From Parvibaculum indicum (GTDB taxonomy: Bacteria; Pseudomonadota; Alphaproteobacteria; Parvibaculales; Parvibaculaceae), in contig NZ_JAASQO010000001.1 of NCBI RefSeq assembly GCF_011762095.1, forward strand, positions 124,001-188,000: a stretch of 64,000 nucleotides of DNA, in the 5' to 3' direction. The first letter of the stretch is position 1. Each line of letters opens with the position of its first letter. The translations under genes and the position numbers were made by a program. Of the stretch, positions 26,686 to 34,598 are shown one piece after another. The notes beneath the pieces were generated by a model. The model was not told the DNA's origin, ran no database searches, and saw only the letters and a list, made by a program, of their open reading frames with translations.

Positions 26686-26919
26686 ATGGCGCAGGCCATC
26701 TCGAATCCCGTCTATTTCGACCGCCGCGAGACCGAGGCCTTTCTCGAAAGCAAGGGCTTCAACGGTCGCGATATTGAATGCATCCTCGATCTCGCCGGTC
26801 CGGTTGTCCGGGGCGGGCGGGACGTATGGCCGGCCGACAGGGTCGAACGCCTCGCCAGCAGAGCCTATTGGCTGGGCGAAGACGAGGTGCACTCGGCCAT
26901 CCTGGCAAAGGCCGCCTGA
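26686..26919 (+). CDS. Small conserved-looking hypothetical protein, 77 aa
   Basis: Unrecognised. The ATG at 26686 follows a perfect AAGGAGG site, strong evidence that it is translated. The product is mostly helical and soluble (AQAISNPVYFDRRETEAF, then 'GFNGRDIECILDLAGPVVRGG', ending 'LGEDEVHSAILAKAA'). No signal peptide, membrane segment or cysteine pair. It sits between the complex I subunit gene (divergent) and tRNA-Pro. The 229 bases upstream, from 26457 to 26685, hold no other gene that I can support. Confidence 0.65.
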   Translation: MAQAISNPVYFDRRETEAFLESKGFNGRDIECILDLAGPVVRGGRDVWPADRVERLASRAYWLGEDEVHSAILAKAA

Positions 26920-27011
26920 TCGAACGCCCCGGGCGATGACGGCCCGTTCTGGCCGGTTGCCGCGACTCTGCAATCGGGTGTATTGGAACGGTCTCCGCGA
27001 TTTGGAGCCGT

Positions 27012-27088
27012 CGGGGCGTAGCGCAGCCTGGTAGCGCATCTGCTTTGGGAGCAGAGGGTCGCGTGTTCGAATCACGCCGCCCCGACCA
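27012..27088 (+). tRNA. tRNA-Pro (anticodon UGG), CCA encoded
   Basis: Acceptor CGGGGCG (27012-27018) pairs with CGCCCCG (27078-27084); anticodon stem TCTGC/GCAGA around TTTGGGA (anticodon TGG); T arm GCGTG-TTCGAAT-CACGC. Discriminator A, then CCA at 27086-27088. Confidence 0.97.
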
Positions 27089-27112
27089 TCTTCCGGCCGA
27101 AAGGCCGCTCCC

Positions 27113-27562
27113 CTAACCTTCCTTGTGCCGCTGCATCAGCTTGAAGACGCCATTGGCCTTCAGGACCGGGCGGCTTCCGACATATAGCTCGGCTTCGCAA
27201 AAACAGACCGATCGCGTCGCCTTGACGACGCGCGCCGTCCCCTCCAGCCAATCGCCCGGCCGGGCGGAGGAGAGAAAATCCGACGTCATCCGGATGGTCA
27301 GCGCCACCGTCTGGGTTTCCCGGAAAACCGCGGTCCCGAGCAAACCGTCCGCAAACGCCATCAACATGCCGCCATGCGTGATGCCGCGCGAATTGCAGTG
27401 CCGCTCCCTCACACGCACCCCGTGCCAGAAGCCGTCTTCCGTCACCTTATGGAAAAAGGGCCCGTTATGCGTGGTGTAGGGACCGCGCGTACCGGACGGG
27501 ACGAACCCCTCGGGCGGATCGTCATAGGCGGAATCGTCCTCGGAAAGCTTTTCGCGGCGCAT
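27113..27562 (-). CDS. PaaI-family acyl-CoA thioesterase (hotdog fold)
   Basis: A 149-residue hotdog thioesterase. The motif 'NSRGITHGGMLMAFADGLLG' contains the HGG core followed by the catalytic Asp, as in PaaI/hThem2-type enzymes. 'TIRMTSDFLSSARPGDWLEG' and 'CFCEAELYVGSRPVLKANGV' are the later strands. It probably hydrolyses an acyl- or aryl-CoA. Start ATG 27562 with GGGAG upstream. It converges with tRNA-Pro and is close to the cold-shock gene, 43 bases away on the same strand. Confidence 0.85.
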   Translation of the reverse strand: MRREKLSEDDSAYDDPPEGFVPSGTRGPYTTHNGPFFHKVTEDGFWHGVRVRERHCNSRGITHGGMLMAFADGLLGTAVFRETQTVALTIRMTSDFLSSARPGDWLEGTARVVKATRSVCFCEAELYVGSRPVLKANGVFKLMQRHKEG

Positions 27563-27605
27563 ACTCAACTCGTCTCCCGGAAATCGGATAGGGCCTTATA
27601 GCCGG

Positions 27606-28190
27606 TCAGTCGCCCTGATCCGAGCCGTTACCGTCGCCGTTTCCATTGCCTTCCGGAAGCGAGATCTCAGCCACCATCAGCCCTTTCGGACCTTCGCCGA
27701 ACCGGACGCTGACATTCTGCCCGGGAACGAGATCCCGGATGCCGTGGCGGCGCAGCGTCTCCATATGCACGAAAATGTCCGGCGTTCCGTCCCCGCGCGT
27801 CACGAAGCCATAGCCCCGGGCGCGGTTGAACCATTTCACGGTCGCGATCTCGTATTCGCCCACGGCGACCACCGCCGAGGCCGGAGAGCGGTTGCGCGCC
27901 GGCACCTGGGACGAGGCGCTGCGCACGGCCGTACTCTCGTCGACTTCAAGTATTCGGATTGCCTGATTGCCCTTGGGCCGCTTGACCGCCTCGCAGGTGA
28001 CGGTCGCGCCCTCTTCGAGAATTTCCCTGCCCGCCTGCTTCAGACATGACAGGTGAACGAGCACATCCTCTCGTCCGTCATCGGGTACGATGAAGCCATA
28101 TCCCTTGACCGCATCGAACCATTTCACGACGCCAGATACTTCGAATGCGTTATCGACGGATTCCGCCGCACTCTCCAACCGTTCTTCCAT
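27606..28190 (-). CDS. Cold-shock protein with two cold-shock domains
   Basis: A 194-residue RNA/DNA-binding protein with two OB-fold cold-shock domains: '[20 protein letters not shown]' and 'VLVHLSCL' in the first, '[19 protein letters not shown]' and 'IFVHMETL' in the second. The linker is about 40 residues, and the C-terminus is Gly/Asn/Asp rich. Two-domain CSPs of this length are common in alphaproteobacteria. I choose ATG 28190; the frame stays open to 28337, but that section is non-homologous. A long AT-rich leader precedes it. Confidence 0.85.
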   Translation of the reverse strand: MEERLESAAESVDNAFEVSGVVKWFDAVKGYGFIVPDDGREDVLVHLSCLKQAGREILEEGATVTCEAVKRPKGNQAIRILEVDESTAVRSASSQVPARNRSPASAVVAVGEYEIATVKWFNRARGYGFVTRGDGTPDIFVHMETLRRHGIRDLVPGQNVSVRFGEGPKGLMVAEISLPEGNGNGDGNGSDQGD

Positions 28191-28304
28191 CCCAGCCACG
28201 ATTACCGATCCGACGTGCCGAGACAGATATGGCCTCCGCTCAGACAAGCCGGGACTTCGTTCTGGTCCGTGGATACTCCCCACGATCCCCCTCAAGATGA
28301 AAAA

Positions 28305-28332
28305 ACTATAACAGCGATCCGGCGGCAGTAAA
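28305..28332 (-). promoter_or_regulatory. Candidate sigma70 promoter of the cold-shock gene
   Basis: On the minus strand TTTACT and TATAGT are separated by 16 bases (28327-28332 and 28305-28310). They lie in the 324-base gap between the cold-shock gene and the divergent antiporter operon. The predicted leader would be about 105-110 bases, long as is usual for cold-shock mRNAs. The rest of the gap (28333-28514) shows no gene. Confidence 0.4.
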
Positions 28333-28514
28333 GACAAAGCCCGTCGTCAAAAAATGTTTCTCTAATATTCAGGTCATCCAAAGGCGCAGGCCGTGTCCGG
28401 GGTTCCTTGCCCCCCATAGCGCGACTGTGCATATTAGCGTGTCGCAGCGAGAATCTCCTTTTCGCAGCGCAAAACATCCCATCAGCAGCCGGCATACGCC
28501 TTCGGGGAACCGCT

Positions 28515-29030
28515 ATGCTGCGCCGCACCCATCAGGACGCCGGTACCGAAATGGTCAAAGCCATCAGCTTGACGATCGCCCTCATAGCGCTCTGGCTCAC
28601 ACTTTCGGGTTACTTCACGCCGTTCCTTCTTTCGATTGGCGTGGCCTCGGTTCTCTTCACCGTCTATCTCGCCGCGCGCATGCGCCTGCTCGACGACGAA
28701 GCCGTTCCCGTGCAGCTCCGGCCCGCGCTTTTCCTTTACTGGGGCTGGCTTGGCGGCGAGATCTTCAAGGCGAGCGTGGCCGTCTGCCGCGTCATCCTGT
28801 CTCGGGACATGACGCTCTCCCAGCAGTTGATACGGGTACCGTGGGATCAGAAAACCGAGATGGGACGGACGATCTTCGCAAACTCCATTACGCTCACCCC
28901 CGGCACGATTACCGTCGAGACCGGCGACGGCGCCTTTCTCGTTCACGCCCTGACAGACGAATTCACCGGCAGCGAAGGCTTCGAGGAGATGGGCGACCGG
29001 GTGACCAAAGTAGAGGCCCGCCACCGATGA
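28515..29030 (+). CDS. mnhE: Mrp/Mbh-type cation/proton antiporter subunit E (MnhE/MbhA-like)
   Basis: A 171-residue membrane protein: 'LTIALIALWLTLSGYFTPFL' and the following helix, then the family's soluble C-terminal domain 'NSITLTPGTITVETGDGAFL', the hallmark of MnhE. Two starts are plausible, ATG 28515 (GGGGAA upstream) and ATG 28551. First gene of a ten-gene operon of an ion-translocating complex. The stop overlaps the start of the F subunit (ATGA). Confidence 0.9.
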   Translation: MLRRTHQDAGTEMVKAISLTIALIALWLTLSGYFTPFLLSIGVASVLFTVYLAARMRLLDDEAVPVQLRPALFLYWGWLGGEIFKASVAVCRVILSRDMTLSQQLIRVPWDQKTEMGRTIFANSITLTPGTITVETGDGAFLVHALTDEFTGSEGFEEMGDRVTKVEARHR

Positions 29031-29320
29031 TCCTGTTCATTGCCGGCACCGCCGCCCTTGTCGTTGCCATGCTGCTCGTTCTCGCCCGGCTCTATATCGG
29101 TCCGGCCCTTTACGACCGTGTCCTGGCGCTGAATTCCTTCGGCACGCTCACCGTTCTGCTGCTCGGCTTTATCGGTTTCCTGACCGAGCGCCCTGACTTC
29201 CTGGACATCGCCCTCCTCTACGCACTGATCAATTTCGTCGGCACGATCGCCGTGCTGAAATTCTTCCGTTACCGCGCACTCGGCCGCGGCCTGGGCAACC
29301 GGGACGGGGCGGAGGGCTGA
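29027..29320 (+). CDS. mnhF: Mrp/Mbh-type antiporter subunit F (MnhF/MbhB-like)
   Basis: A 97-residue protein with three hydrophobic helices; 'LYIGPALYDRVLALNSFGT' carries the Asp/Arg pattern of the MnhF/MrpF family. It starts within the stop codon of the E subunit gene (ATGA), so the pair is translationally coupled. Structural subunit of the antiporter module in the inner membrane. Confidence 0.9.
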   Translation: MILFIAGTAALVVAMLLVLARLYIGPALYDRVLALNSFGTLTVLLLGFIGFLTERPDFLDIALLYALINFVGTIAVLKFFRYRALGRGLGNRDGAEG

Positions 29321-29323
29321 ACG

Positions 29324-29752
29324 ATGGATATGAGCCTCATCGAAACCGCCTGCGACATCGCCACCGCCATCGCCTTTACGATGGGAAGCATTTTCCTGCT
29401 CATCGGCGCGTTCGGCATCGTTCGCCTGCCCGACTTCTGGTCCCGCCTGCATGCCGCCGGCGTGATCGACACCGCCGGGGCCGAACTCATCCTGATCGGC
29501 ATGATGTTCCAGACAGGCTGGGACATCGCGACCCTCAAACTTATCCTCATCGCCTTTTTCGTTTTCATCACCAGCCCGACGGCGACCCACGCCGTCAGCA
29601 ACGCCGCTTTCGTTGCCGGGCTGAGGCCGCTCGACCTCAAAAAGGACGAGACGGAGGAGACTCTGGGCGATGTGCCGACGGCCGCCATTCCCCATCGCAG
29701 CGGCGCGGCGGCAAGCCCCGGCACGACGTCGGGCACGGAAGGAAACGCATGA
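29324..29752 (+). CDS. mnhG: Mrp/Mbh-type antiporter subunit G (MnhG/MbhC-like)
   Basis: A 142-residue protein. The PhaG/MnhG core is 'GIVRLPDFWSRLHAAGVIDT', and helices lie on both sides ('IAFTMGSIFLLIGAFG', 'LKLILIAFFVFITSPTATHA'). A 45-residue hydrophilic C-terminal tail is longer than in most MnhG proteins. Three bases after the F subunit; overlaps the start of the next gene by four bases. Confidence 0.9.
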   Translation: MDMSLIETACDIATAIAFTMGSIFLLIGAFGIVRLPDFWSRLHAAGVIDTAGAELILIGMMFQTGWDIATLKLILIAFFVFITSPTATHAVSNAAFVAGLRPLDLKKDETEETLGDVPTAAIPHRSGAAASPGTTSGTEGNA

Positions 29753-30318
29753 TGACCGGCATCTCCCTGGCAGCCATCGTCAACGTCCTGCTCTTCACCT
29801 TTCTCGTCATGACGGCCATCGCCATCGTCCGGGTGCGGCATCTCTTCGCCGTTGCGATGCTGTCGGGCGTGTTCAGCCTCTTGTCCGCCGGTCTCTTCGT
29901 CGCGCTGGACGCCGTCGACGTCGCCTTTACCGAAGCCGCCGTCGGGGCGGGAATTTCCACCGTCCTCATGCTCGGCACCATGGCGCTCACCGTCACCCGC
30001 GAAAAAACCACGAAACGCTCGCCGGTCCTGCCGGTTTTCGTCTGCGTGGTAACGGGCGCCGCCCTCGTCTACAGCACGCTGGACATGCCGGCTTTCGGCA
30101 CGGCGCAGGCGCCCATCCACGAACATGTGGCGCCCGACTATATCGCCCGCACGCCGGACGATATCGGCGTGCCCAATATCGTCACCGGCATTCTCGCGAG
30201 CTATCGCGGCTACGACACGCTGGGCGAAACCACCGTGATCTTCACCGCGGCCGTCGCCGTTATCCTGCTGCTCGGCTCGTTCAGCCGGAAAAAGCAAAAA
30301 CGCACGGACAAGGAGTGA
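29749..30318 (+). CDS. MbhD/MbhE-like subunit (DUF4040), equivalent to the MrpA C-terminal part
   Basis: A 189-residue membrane protein. Its first half ('IVRVRHLFAVAMLSGVFSLL' and 'FTEAAVGAGISTVLMLGTMA') is the DUF4040/MbhD domain, and its second half has a periplasmic segment followed by helix 'TTVIFTAAVAVILLLGSFS', like MbhE. In classical Mrp operons these domains form the C-terminus of the large MrpA protein; here they are a separate gene, as in archaeal Mbh complexes. No MrpA gene exists in the window. Confidence 0.82.
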   Translation: MMTGISLAAIVNVLLFTFLVMTAIAIVRVRHLFAVAMLSGVFSLLSAGLFVALDAVDVAFTEAAVGAGISTVLMLGTMALTVTREKTTKRSPVLPVFVCVVTGAALVYSTLDMPAFGTAQAPIHEHVAPDYIARTPDDIGVPNIVTGILASYRGYDTLGETTVIFTAAVAVILLLGSFSRKKQKRTDKE

Positions 30319-30325
30319 AAAACCG

Positions 30326-30763
30326 ATGGACCATCACTCTATCCTTCGCGTCGTTTCCAAACTTCTGATCCCCCCGATCATCGTCTATGCGCTTTATGTG
30401 CAATGGCATGGGGACTTCGGACCGGGCGGCGGCTTTCAGGCCGGCGTCATCTTCGCCGTCGCCTTTATTCTCTACGGGCTGGTCTTCGGCGTCGAAGCGA
30501 TGACGGAAGTCCTGCCGACATCCGTCATTCGCGTGGCGATGAGCCTCGGCGTCCTGATCTATGCCGGGACCGGCTTTTACGCGCTCCTCGTCGGCCATAA
30601 TTTCCTGGACTACGAATCCATCGGGCATGGCGGACATCACGCCCAGGAATGGGGAATTCTTCTCGTGGAACTCGGCGTCGGCATCACCGTGGCATCCGTC
30701 ATGATCGGCATTTTCGTGGCCTTCGCATCCCGCACGCCCAAACTCAAGGATGAGGACTGGTGA
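30326..30763 (+). CDS. mnhB: Mrp/Mbh-type antiporter subunit B (MnhB/MbhF-like)
   Basis: A 145-residue MnhB-domain protein with four helices. The family motif 'WHGDFGPGGGFQAGVIFAVA' is conserved, and 'WGILLVELGVGITVASVMIG' is the last helix. In Mrp structures this subunit bundles next to MrpA and MrpC. ATG 30326 lies seven bases after the previous stop. Its stop overlaps the ATG of the C subunit. Confidence 0.92.
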   Translation: MDHHSILRVVSKLLIPPIIVYALYVQWHGDFGPGGGFQAGVIFAVAFILYGLVFGVEAMTEVLPTSVIRVAMSLGVLIYAGTGFYALLVGHNFLDYESIGHGGHHAQEWGILLVELGVGITVASVMIGIFVAFASRTPKLKDEDW

Positions 30764-31221
30764 TGCAGGAAGTCGTCCTCGATCTCGAGTTCATCATCGG
30801 CCATTACAATTACTGGCTGTTCGTCATTCTGATGATGACCGGCCTCTACATCACGGTGAGCCGGGGAAATCTCATCAAGAAGGTGGTCGGCCTCAACCTG
30901 TTCCAGACCTCGGTCTTCATGCTCTACATCTCGATGGGCAAGATCGAGGGCGGAACGGCGCCGATCCTGACCGGCGATCCGAATACCGTCTATTCCAATC
31001 CCCTGCCGCATGTCCTGATCCTCACCGCCATCGTGGTCGGCATCGCAACGACCGCTCTTGCGCTGGCGCTCGTCGTGCGCATCGGCGAGGAGTTCGGCAG
31101 CATCGAAGAAGACGAACTCATCGAAATCGAACATGAACTCGATTTCGCCGAAGAAAGCGCCGAAGCATCCCCCGTCCCCGGACAGGGCGATGCGAACAAG
31201 GGAGAGCCCGGCGGGAAATGA
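30763..31221 (+). CDS. mnhC: Mrp/Mbh-type antiporter subunit C (MnhC/MbhG, NuoK-like)
   Basis: A 152-residue NuoK-like protein with three helices: 'YWLFVILMMTGLYITVSRGN', 'LNLFQTSVFMLYISMGKIEG' and 'LPHVLILTAIVVGIATTALA'. It links the antiporter-like subunits in Mrp and Mbh complexes. The C-terminal 40 residues are acidic. Start overlaps the mnhB stop (TGATG). The last four bases overlap the first D-type subunit gene. Confidence 0.92.
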   Translation: MQEVVLDLEFIIGHYNYWLFVILMMTGLYITVSRGNLIKKVVGLNLFQTSVFMLYISMGKIEGGTAPILTGDPNTVYSNPLPHVLILTAIVVGIATTALALALVVRIGEEFGSIEEDELIEIEHELDFAEESAEASPVPGQGDANKGEPGGK

Positions 31222-32723
31222 TCGACCTCATCGCCAAAAACCTGCCGGCCCTTCAGGTCGTGATACCGCTGATGGCCGCCCCGGTCTGCGCCATCTTCAA
31301 TCGCAGCCGCCTGGCATGGCTCATCGCCTTCGTCGTCGCCATTGCGAGCTTCGCCATGTCGGTGGCGCTGCTCGGGCAGACGCTGGACGGCGGCATCATT
31401 TCCTATCATCTGGGGGGATGGGCGCCGCCAATCGGCATCGAGTACCGGGTCGACGTTCTGAATGCCTTCGTCCTGCTGATCGTGTCCGGCATCGCCGTCG
31501 TCACGCTCCCCTATGCCGCAAAAAGCGTGGCGCAGGAAATTCCGCGGGAAAAACAAGGCTTCTTCTACACCGCCTTCCTTCTCTGCCTGACGGGCCTGCT
31601 CGGCGTCACCATCACGGGCGACGCCTTCAACGTGTTCGTCTTTCTGGAGATATCCTCGCTCTCGACTTACGCACTGGTCGCGACGGGCGCGGAGCGCAAC
31701 CGGCGCGCCCTGACCGCCGCCTACAACTACCTCATCATGGGGACGGTGGGCGCGACCTTCTTCGTCATCGGCCTCGGCCTTCTCTATATGGCGACCGGTA
31801 CGCTCAACATGGCCGATCTCGCCCACCAGATCACCCTGCGCGGCGACACCCGCATGCTGCATATGGGCTTTGCCTTCGTGCTGGTGGGCATCGGGCTGAA
31901 GCTCGCGATGTTCCCGCTGCATCTCTGGCTGCCGAACGCCTATACCTTTGCGCCGTCCGCCGTCTCGGTCTTCATTTCGGCGACCTCGACCAAGGTCGCG
32001 GTCTATGTGCTGCTGCGCTTCATGTTCGGCATTTTCGGCTTCGACTACGCCTATCAGCAATCGACGCTGCAATACGTGCTGCTGCCGCTGGCGCTGCTGG
32101 CGATGTTCGCCGCGTCGCTGGTGGCGGTTTTCCAGACCGACCTGAAACGCATGCTGGCCTATTCCAGCATCGCGCAGGTCGGCTACATGCTGCTCGGCAC
32201 CGCCTTCATGACGCAGACCGGCGTCATGGCCACCGTCATCCACCTCTTCAACCATGCCGTGACCAAGGCCACACTGTTCATGGTGGCCGGGGCGTTCGTC
32301 TATTCGGTGGGCAGCAGCAAGATTTCGGAGCTGAAAGGACTGGGCCGCATCATGCCCTGGACCAGCGCCGCCTTCGTCGTCGGCGGGCTGAGCCTGATCG
32401 GCATTCCTCTCACCGTCGGCTTCGTGAGCAAATGGTATCTCGTCCAGGCCGCGCTGGAACTCGGCTGGTGGCCGGTGGCGGCGGCCATCGTCCTGTCGTC
32501 GCTGATCGCCATCGCCTATGTCTGGCGCATTGTGGAAATGCTCTATCTGCACTCCCCCTCGCCCGACACGAAAGCGAAGGAAGCGCCGCTCAGCATGCTT
32601 GTGCCCATGTGGATTCTGGCGGCGGCAACCGTCTATTTCGGCACCCATGCGGCGCTGACCAGCGCAGCGGCCAGCCGCGCCGCCTCGACGCTCATCTCCA
32701 CATCCAACATCATCTGGCAGTGA
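31218..32723 (+). CDS. mnhD: Antiporter-like proton-conducting subunit D, first of three (MrpD/MbhH-like)
   Basis: A 501-residue NuoL/M/N-family protein with about 14 helices. The conserved channel residues are visible: the helix-5 Glu in 'VFLEISSLSTYALVATG' and the Lys in 'FNHAVTKATLFMVAGAF'. It conducts protons or Na+ in the complex. Closest in position to MbhH/MrpD, directly following subunit C. The reading frame overlaps the mnhC stop by four bases, and seven bases separate it from the next D-type gene. Confidence 0.92.
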   Translation: MIDLIAKNLPALQVVIPLMAAPVCAIFNRSRLAWLIAFVVAIASFAMSVALLGQTLDGGIISYHLGGWAPPIGIEYRVDVLNAFVLLIVSGIAVVTLPYAAKSVAQEIPREKQGFFYTAFLLCLTGLLGVTITGDAFNVFVFLEISSLSTYALVATGAERNRRALTAAYNYLIMGTVGATFFVIGLGLLYMATGTLNMADLAHQITLRGDTRMLHMGFAFVLVGIGLKLAMFPLHLWLPNAYTFAPSAVSVFISATSTKVAVYVLLRFMFGIFGFDYAYQQSTLQYVLLPLALLAMFAASLVAVFQTDLKRMLAYSSIAQVGYMLLGTAFMTQTGVMATVIHLFNHAVTKATLFMVAGAFVYSVGSSKISELKGLGRIMPWTSAAFVVGGLSLIGIPLTVGFVSKWYLVQAALELGWWPVAAAIVLSSLIAIAYVWRIVEMLYLHSPSPDTKAKEAPLSMLVPMWILAAATVYFGTHAALTSAAASRAASTLISTSNIIWQ

Positions 32724-32730
32724 GGGTCGT

Positions 32731-34245
32731 ATGATTATCACGGACGGCAGCACCGCCATTCTTCTCGCAATCGGCATTCCGGCCTTCGTCACGCTCGTCA
32801 TCGCCGCCCTTTCCAGCCGGCCGAACCTGCGCGACGCCGCCAGCGTCGTCGCCGCCATCGCCACCTTTCTCGTCGTGCTGGACCTGCTGGGCATGGTCAA
32901 TGCCGGCCAGACGCCGTCCGTCTCGCTTTTCGAGGTGATGCCCGGGCTGGTGATTTCCTTTTCCATCGAACCGCTGGGCATGATCTTCGCACTGGTCGCA
33001 TCGGGCCTGTGGATACCCGCCGCGATCTACTCCATCGGCTATATGCGCGCGGAAAACGAGCGCCATCTGACGCGCTTCAACATCTGCTACGCGCTGGCCA
33101 TTTCCGCGGCGCTCGGCATCGCGTTCTCGGCGAACCTTTTCACGCTCTTCATCTTCTACGAAGTGCTGACGGTCTCGACTTATCCCCTCGTCGCGCACAA
33201 GCAAACCGACGAGGCAAGGCGCGGCGCGCGGACCTATCTCGCCATCCTGATGACGACCTCGATCCTGTTCCTGCTGACGGCGATCATCTGGACATGGAGC
33301 GCGACGGGAACGCTGGACTTCCGGCCCGGCGGTTTCATCGCCGGTCAGGTGGACCCCGCGCTGGTGCCGGTACTGCTTGCGCTCTTCGCTTTCGGCATCG
33401 GCAAGGCCGCGCTCATGCCGTTCCATCGCTGGCTGCCCTCCGCCATGGTCGCGCCGACGCCGGTCAGCGCCCTTCTCCATGCCGTGGCCGTGGTGAAGGC
33501 GGGTGTCTTCACCATGCTGAAAGTCGGCGTCTATGTCTTCGGCGTGGATTTCCTGTCGCAGACCGACGCCTCGCAATGGCTCGTCTGGCTCGCCTCGGCC
33601 TCGATCCTGATCGCCTCCATCATCGCGCTGACCAAGGACGACCTGAAGGCGCGGCTCGCCTATTCCACCGTCAGCCAGCTTTCCTACATCACGCTTGGCA
33701 TGGCGTTGGCGACGCAGATGGGGATTGTCGGCGGCGCCATGCATATCGTGACGCACGCCGTCGGCAAGATCACACTCTTCATGTGCGCGGGCGCCATCTA
33801 TGTCGCGACCCACAAGAAAAAGGTCAGCGAACTGGACGGGCTCGGCCGCGAAATGCCGTTCACCTTCGCCGCCTTCGGCATCGCGTCCTTCAGCATTATC
33901 GGCCTGCCGCCCTTCGCCGGCGCCTGGAGCAAGATGTATCTGATGCTGGGCGCCGCCAATACGGGACAGCTCGCGATCATCGCGGTCCTGCTTGTCAGTT
34001 CGCTGCTGAATATCGCTTATCTCATGCCCATCGTGGCCCGGGGATTTTTCGCGCCCGCGCCCGTTGCCGCGCACTCACTGGGCGCGGCGGCCGCGGATGA
34101 CGGCAAACGCTGGCGCGAGGCGCCGCTTCTCTGCGTCCTGCCGCTCTGCCTCACGGCACTCCTGTGTCTGCTCGCCATATTCGCGATCAGCCCGCTCTAC
34201 GACTTCCTGCTGCACGTTCCGATCCTCCCGGAGACATATCCATGA
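32731..34245 (+). CDS. Antiporter-like proton-conducting subunit D, second of three
   Basis: A 504-residue NuoL/M/N-family protein, distinct from the preceding one. The helix-5 Glu is in 'LFIFYEVLTVSTYPLVAHK' and the channel Lys in 'HAVGKITLFMCAGA'; 'MPFHRWLPSAMVAPTPVSAL' is the conserved central motif. The 'APTPVSALLHAVAVVKAG' block resembles NuoL and MrpA more than MrpD, so it may functionally replace the missing N-terminal half of MrpA. Overlaps the start of the small membrane protein gene by four bases. Confidence 0.9.
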   Translation: MIITDGSTAILLAIGIPAFVTLVIAALSSRPNLRDAASVVAAIATFLVVLDLLGMVNAGQTPSVSLFEVMPGLVISFSIEPLGMIFALVASGLWIPAAIYSIGYMRAENERHLTRFNICYALAISAALGIAFSANLFTLFIFYEVLTVSTYPLVAHKQTDEARRGARTYLAILMTTSILFLLTAIIWTWSATGTLDFRPGGFIAGQVDPALVPVLLALFAFGIGKAALMPFHRWLPSAMVAPTPVSALLHAVAVVKAGVFTMLKVGVYVFGVDFLSQTDASQWLVWLASASILIASIIALTKDDLKARLAYSTVSQLSYITLGMALATQMGIVGGAMHIVTHAVGKITLFMCAGAIYVATHKKKVSELDGLGREMPFTFAAFGIASFSIIGLPPFAGAWSKMYLMLGAANTGQLAIIAVLLVSSLLNIAYLMPIVARGFFAPAPVAAHSLGAAAADDGKRWREAPLLCVLPLCLTALLCLLAIFAISPLYDFLLHVPILPETYP

Positions 34246-34598
34246 ACCGCGAACACGAAAATCGGCGCGACGACCCGGCCGCCTTTTCCAGGCTGGCCCG
34301 GATGTTTCTCTGGGTCGACGATATGCGCAATGTGAACAGGCTGGTCTGGATGCTCGTCACGCTCTGCGTCGTGCTCGGCCTGCTCGATTTCGCCTATCAC
34401 AAGCATGTGGAGTTCCCGATAGAGGAGTTTCCCGCCTTTTACGGTCTCTACGGCTTTTTCATGTGCGCCGGGCTCGTGGTCGCGGCCAAGGGCCTTCGCA
34501 TGATCCTCATGCGCCGCGAGGATTACTACGCGCCGCGCTCGGTGGAGGCGGAAGAGCATCCCGAGTTCGATCTGGGCCGGGAGGATTTCGATGCCTGA
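34242..34598 (+). CDS. Uncharacterised two-helix membrane subunit of the antiporter cluster, 118 aa
   Basis: Unrecognised. Two hydrophobic segments ('RLVWMLVTLCVVLGLLDFA' and 'PAFYGLYGFFMCAGLVVAAK') are separated by a short loop with 'YHKHVEFPIEEF' (His/Glu rich), followed by an acidic C-terminal tail 'EEHPEFDLGREDFDA'. The N-terminal 35 residues are charged. It starts in the stop codon of the second D-type gene and overlaps the third by eight bases, so it is almost certainly a component or assembly factor of the same complex. No match to a classical Mrp subunit. Confidence 0.75.
   Translation: MNREHENRRDDPAAFSRLARMFLWVDDMRNVNRLVWMLVTLCVVLGLLDFAYHKHVEFPIEEFPAFYGLYGFFMCAGLVVAAKGLRMILMRREDYYAPRSVEAEEHPEFDLGREDFDA

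Noticed and set aside
30990-32981. A 663-codon open frame on the minus strand across the antiporter genes.
   Set aside because: Shadow of the mnhC and mnhD genes; low-complexity charged translation and no ribosome site.
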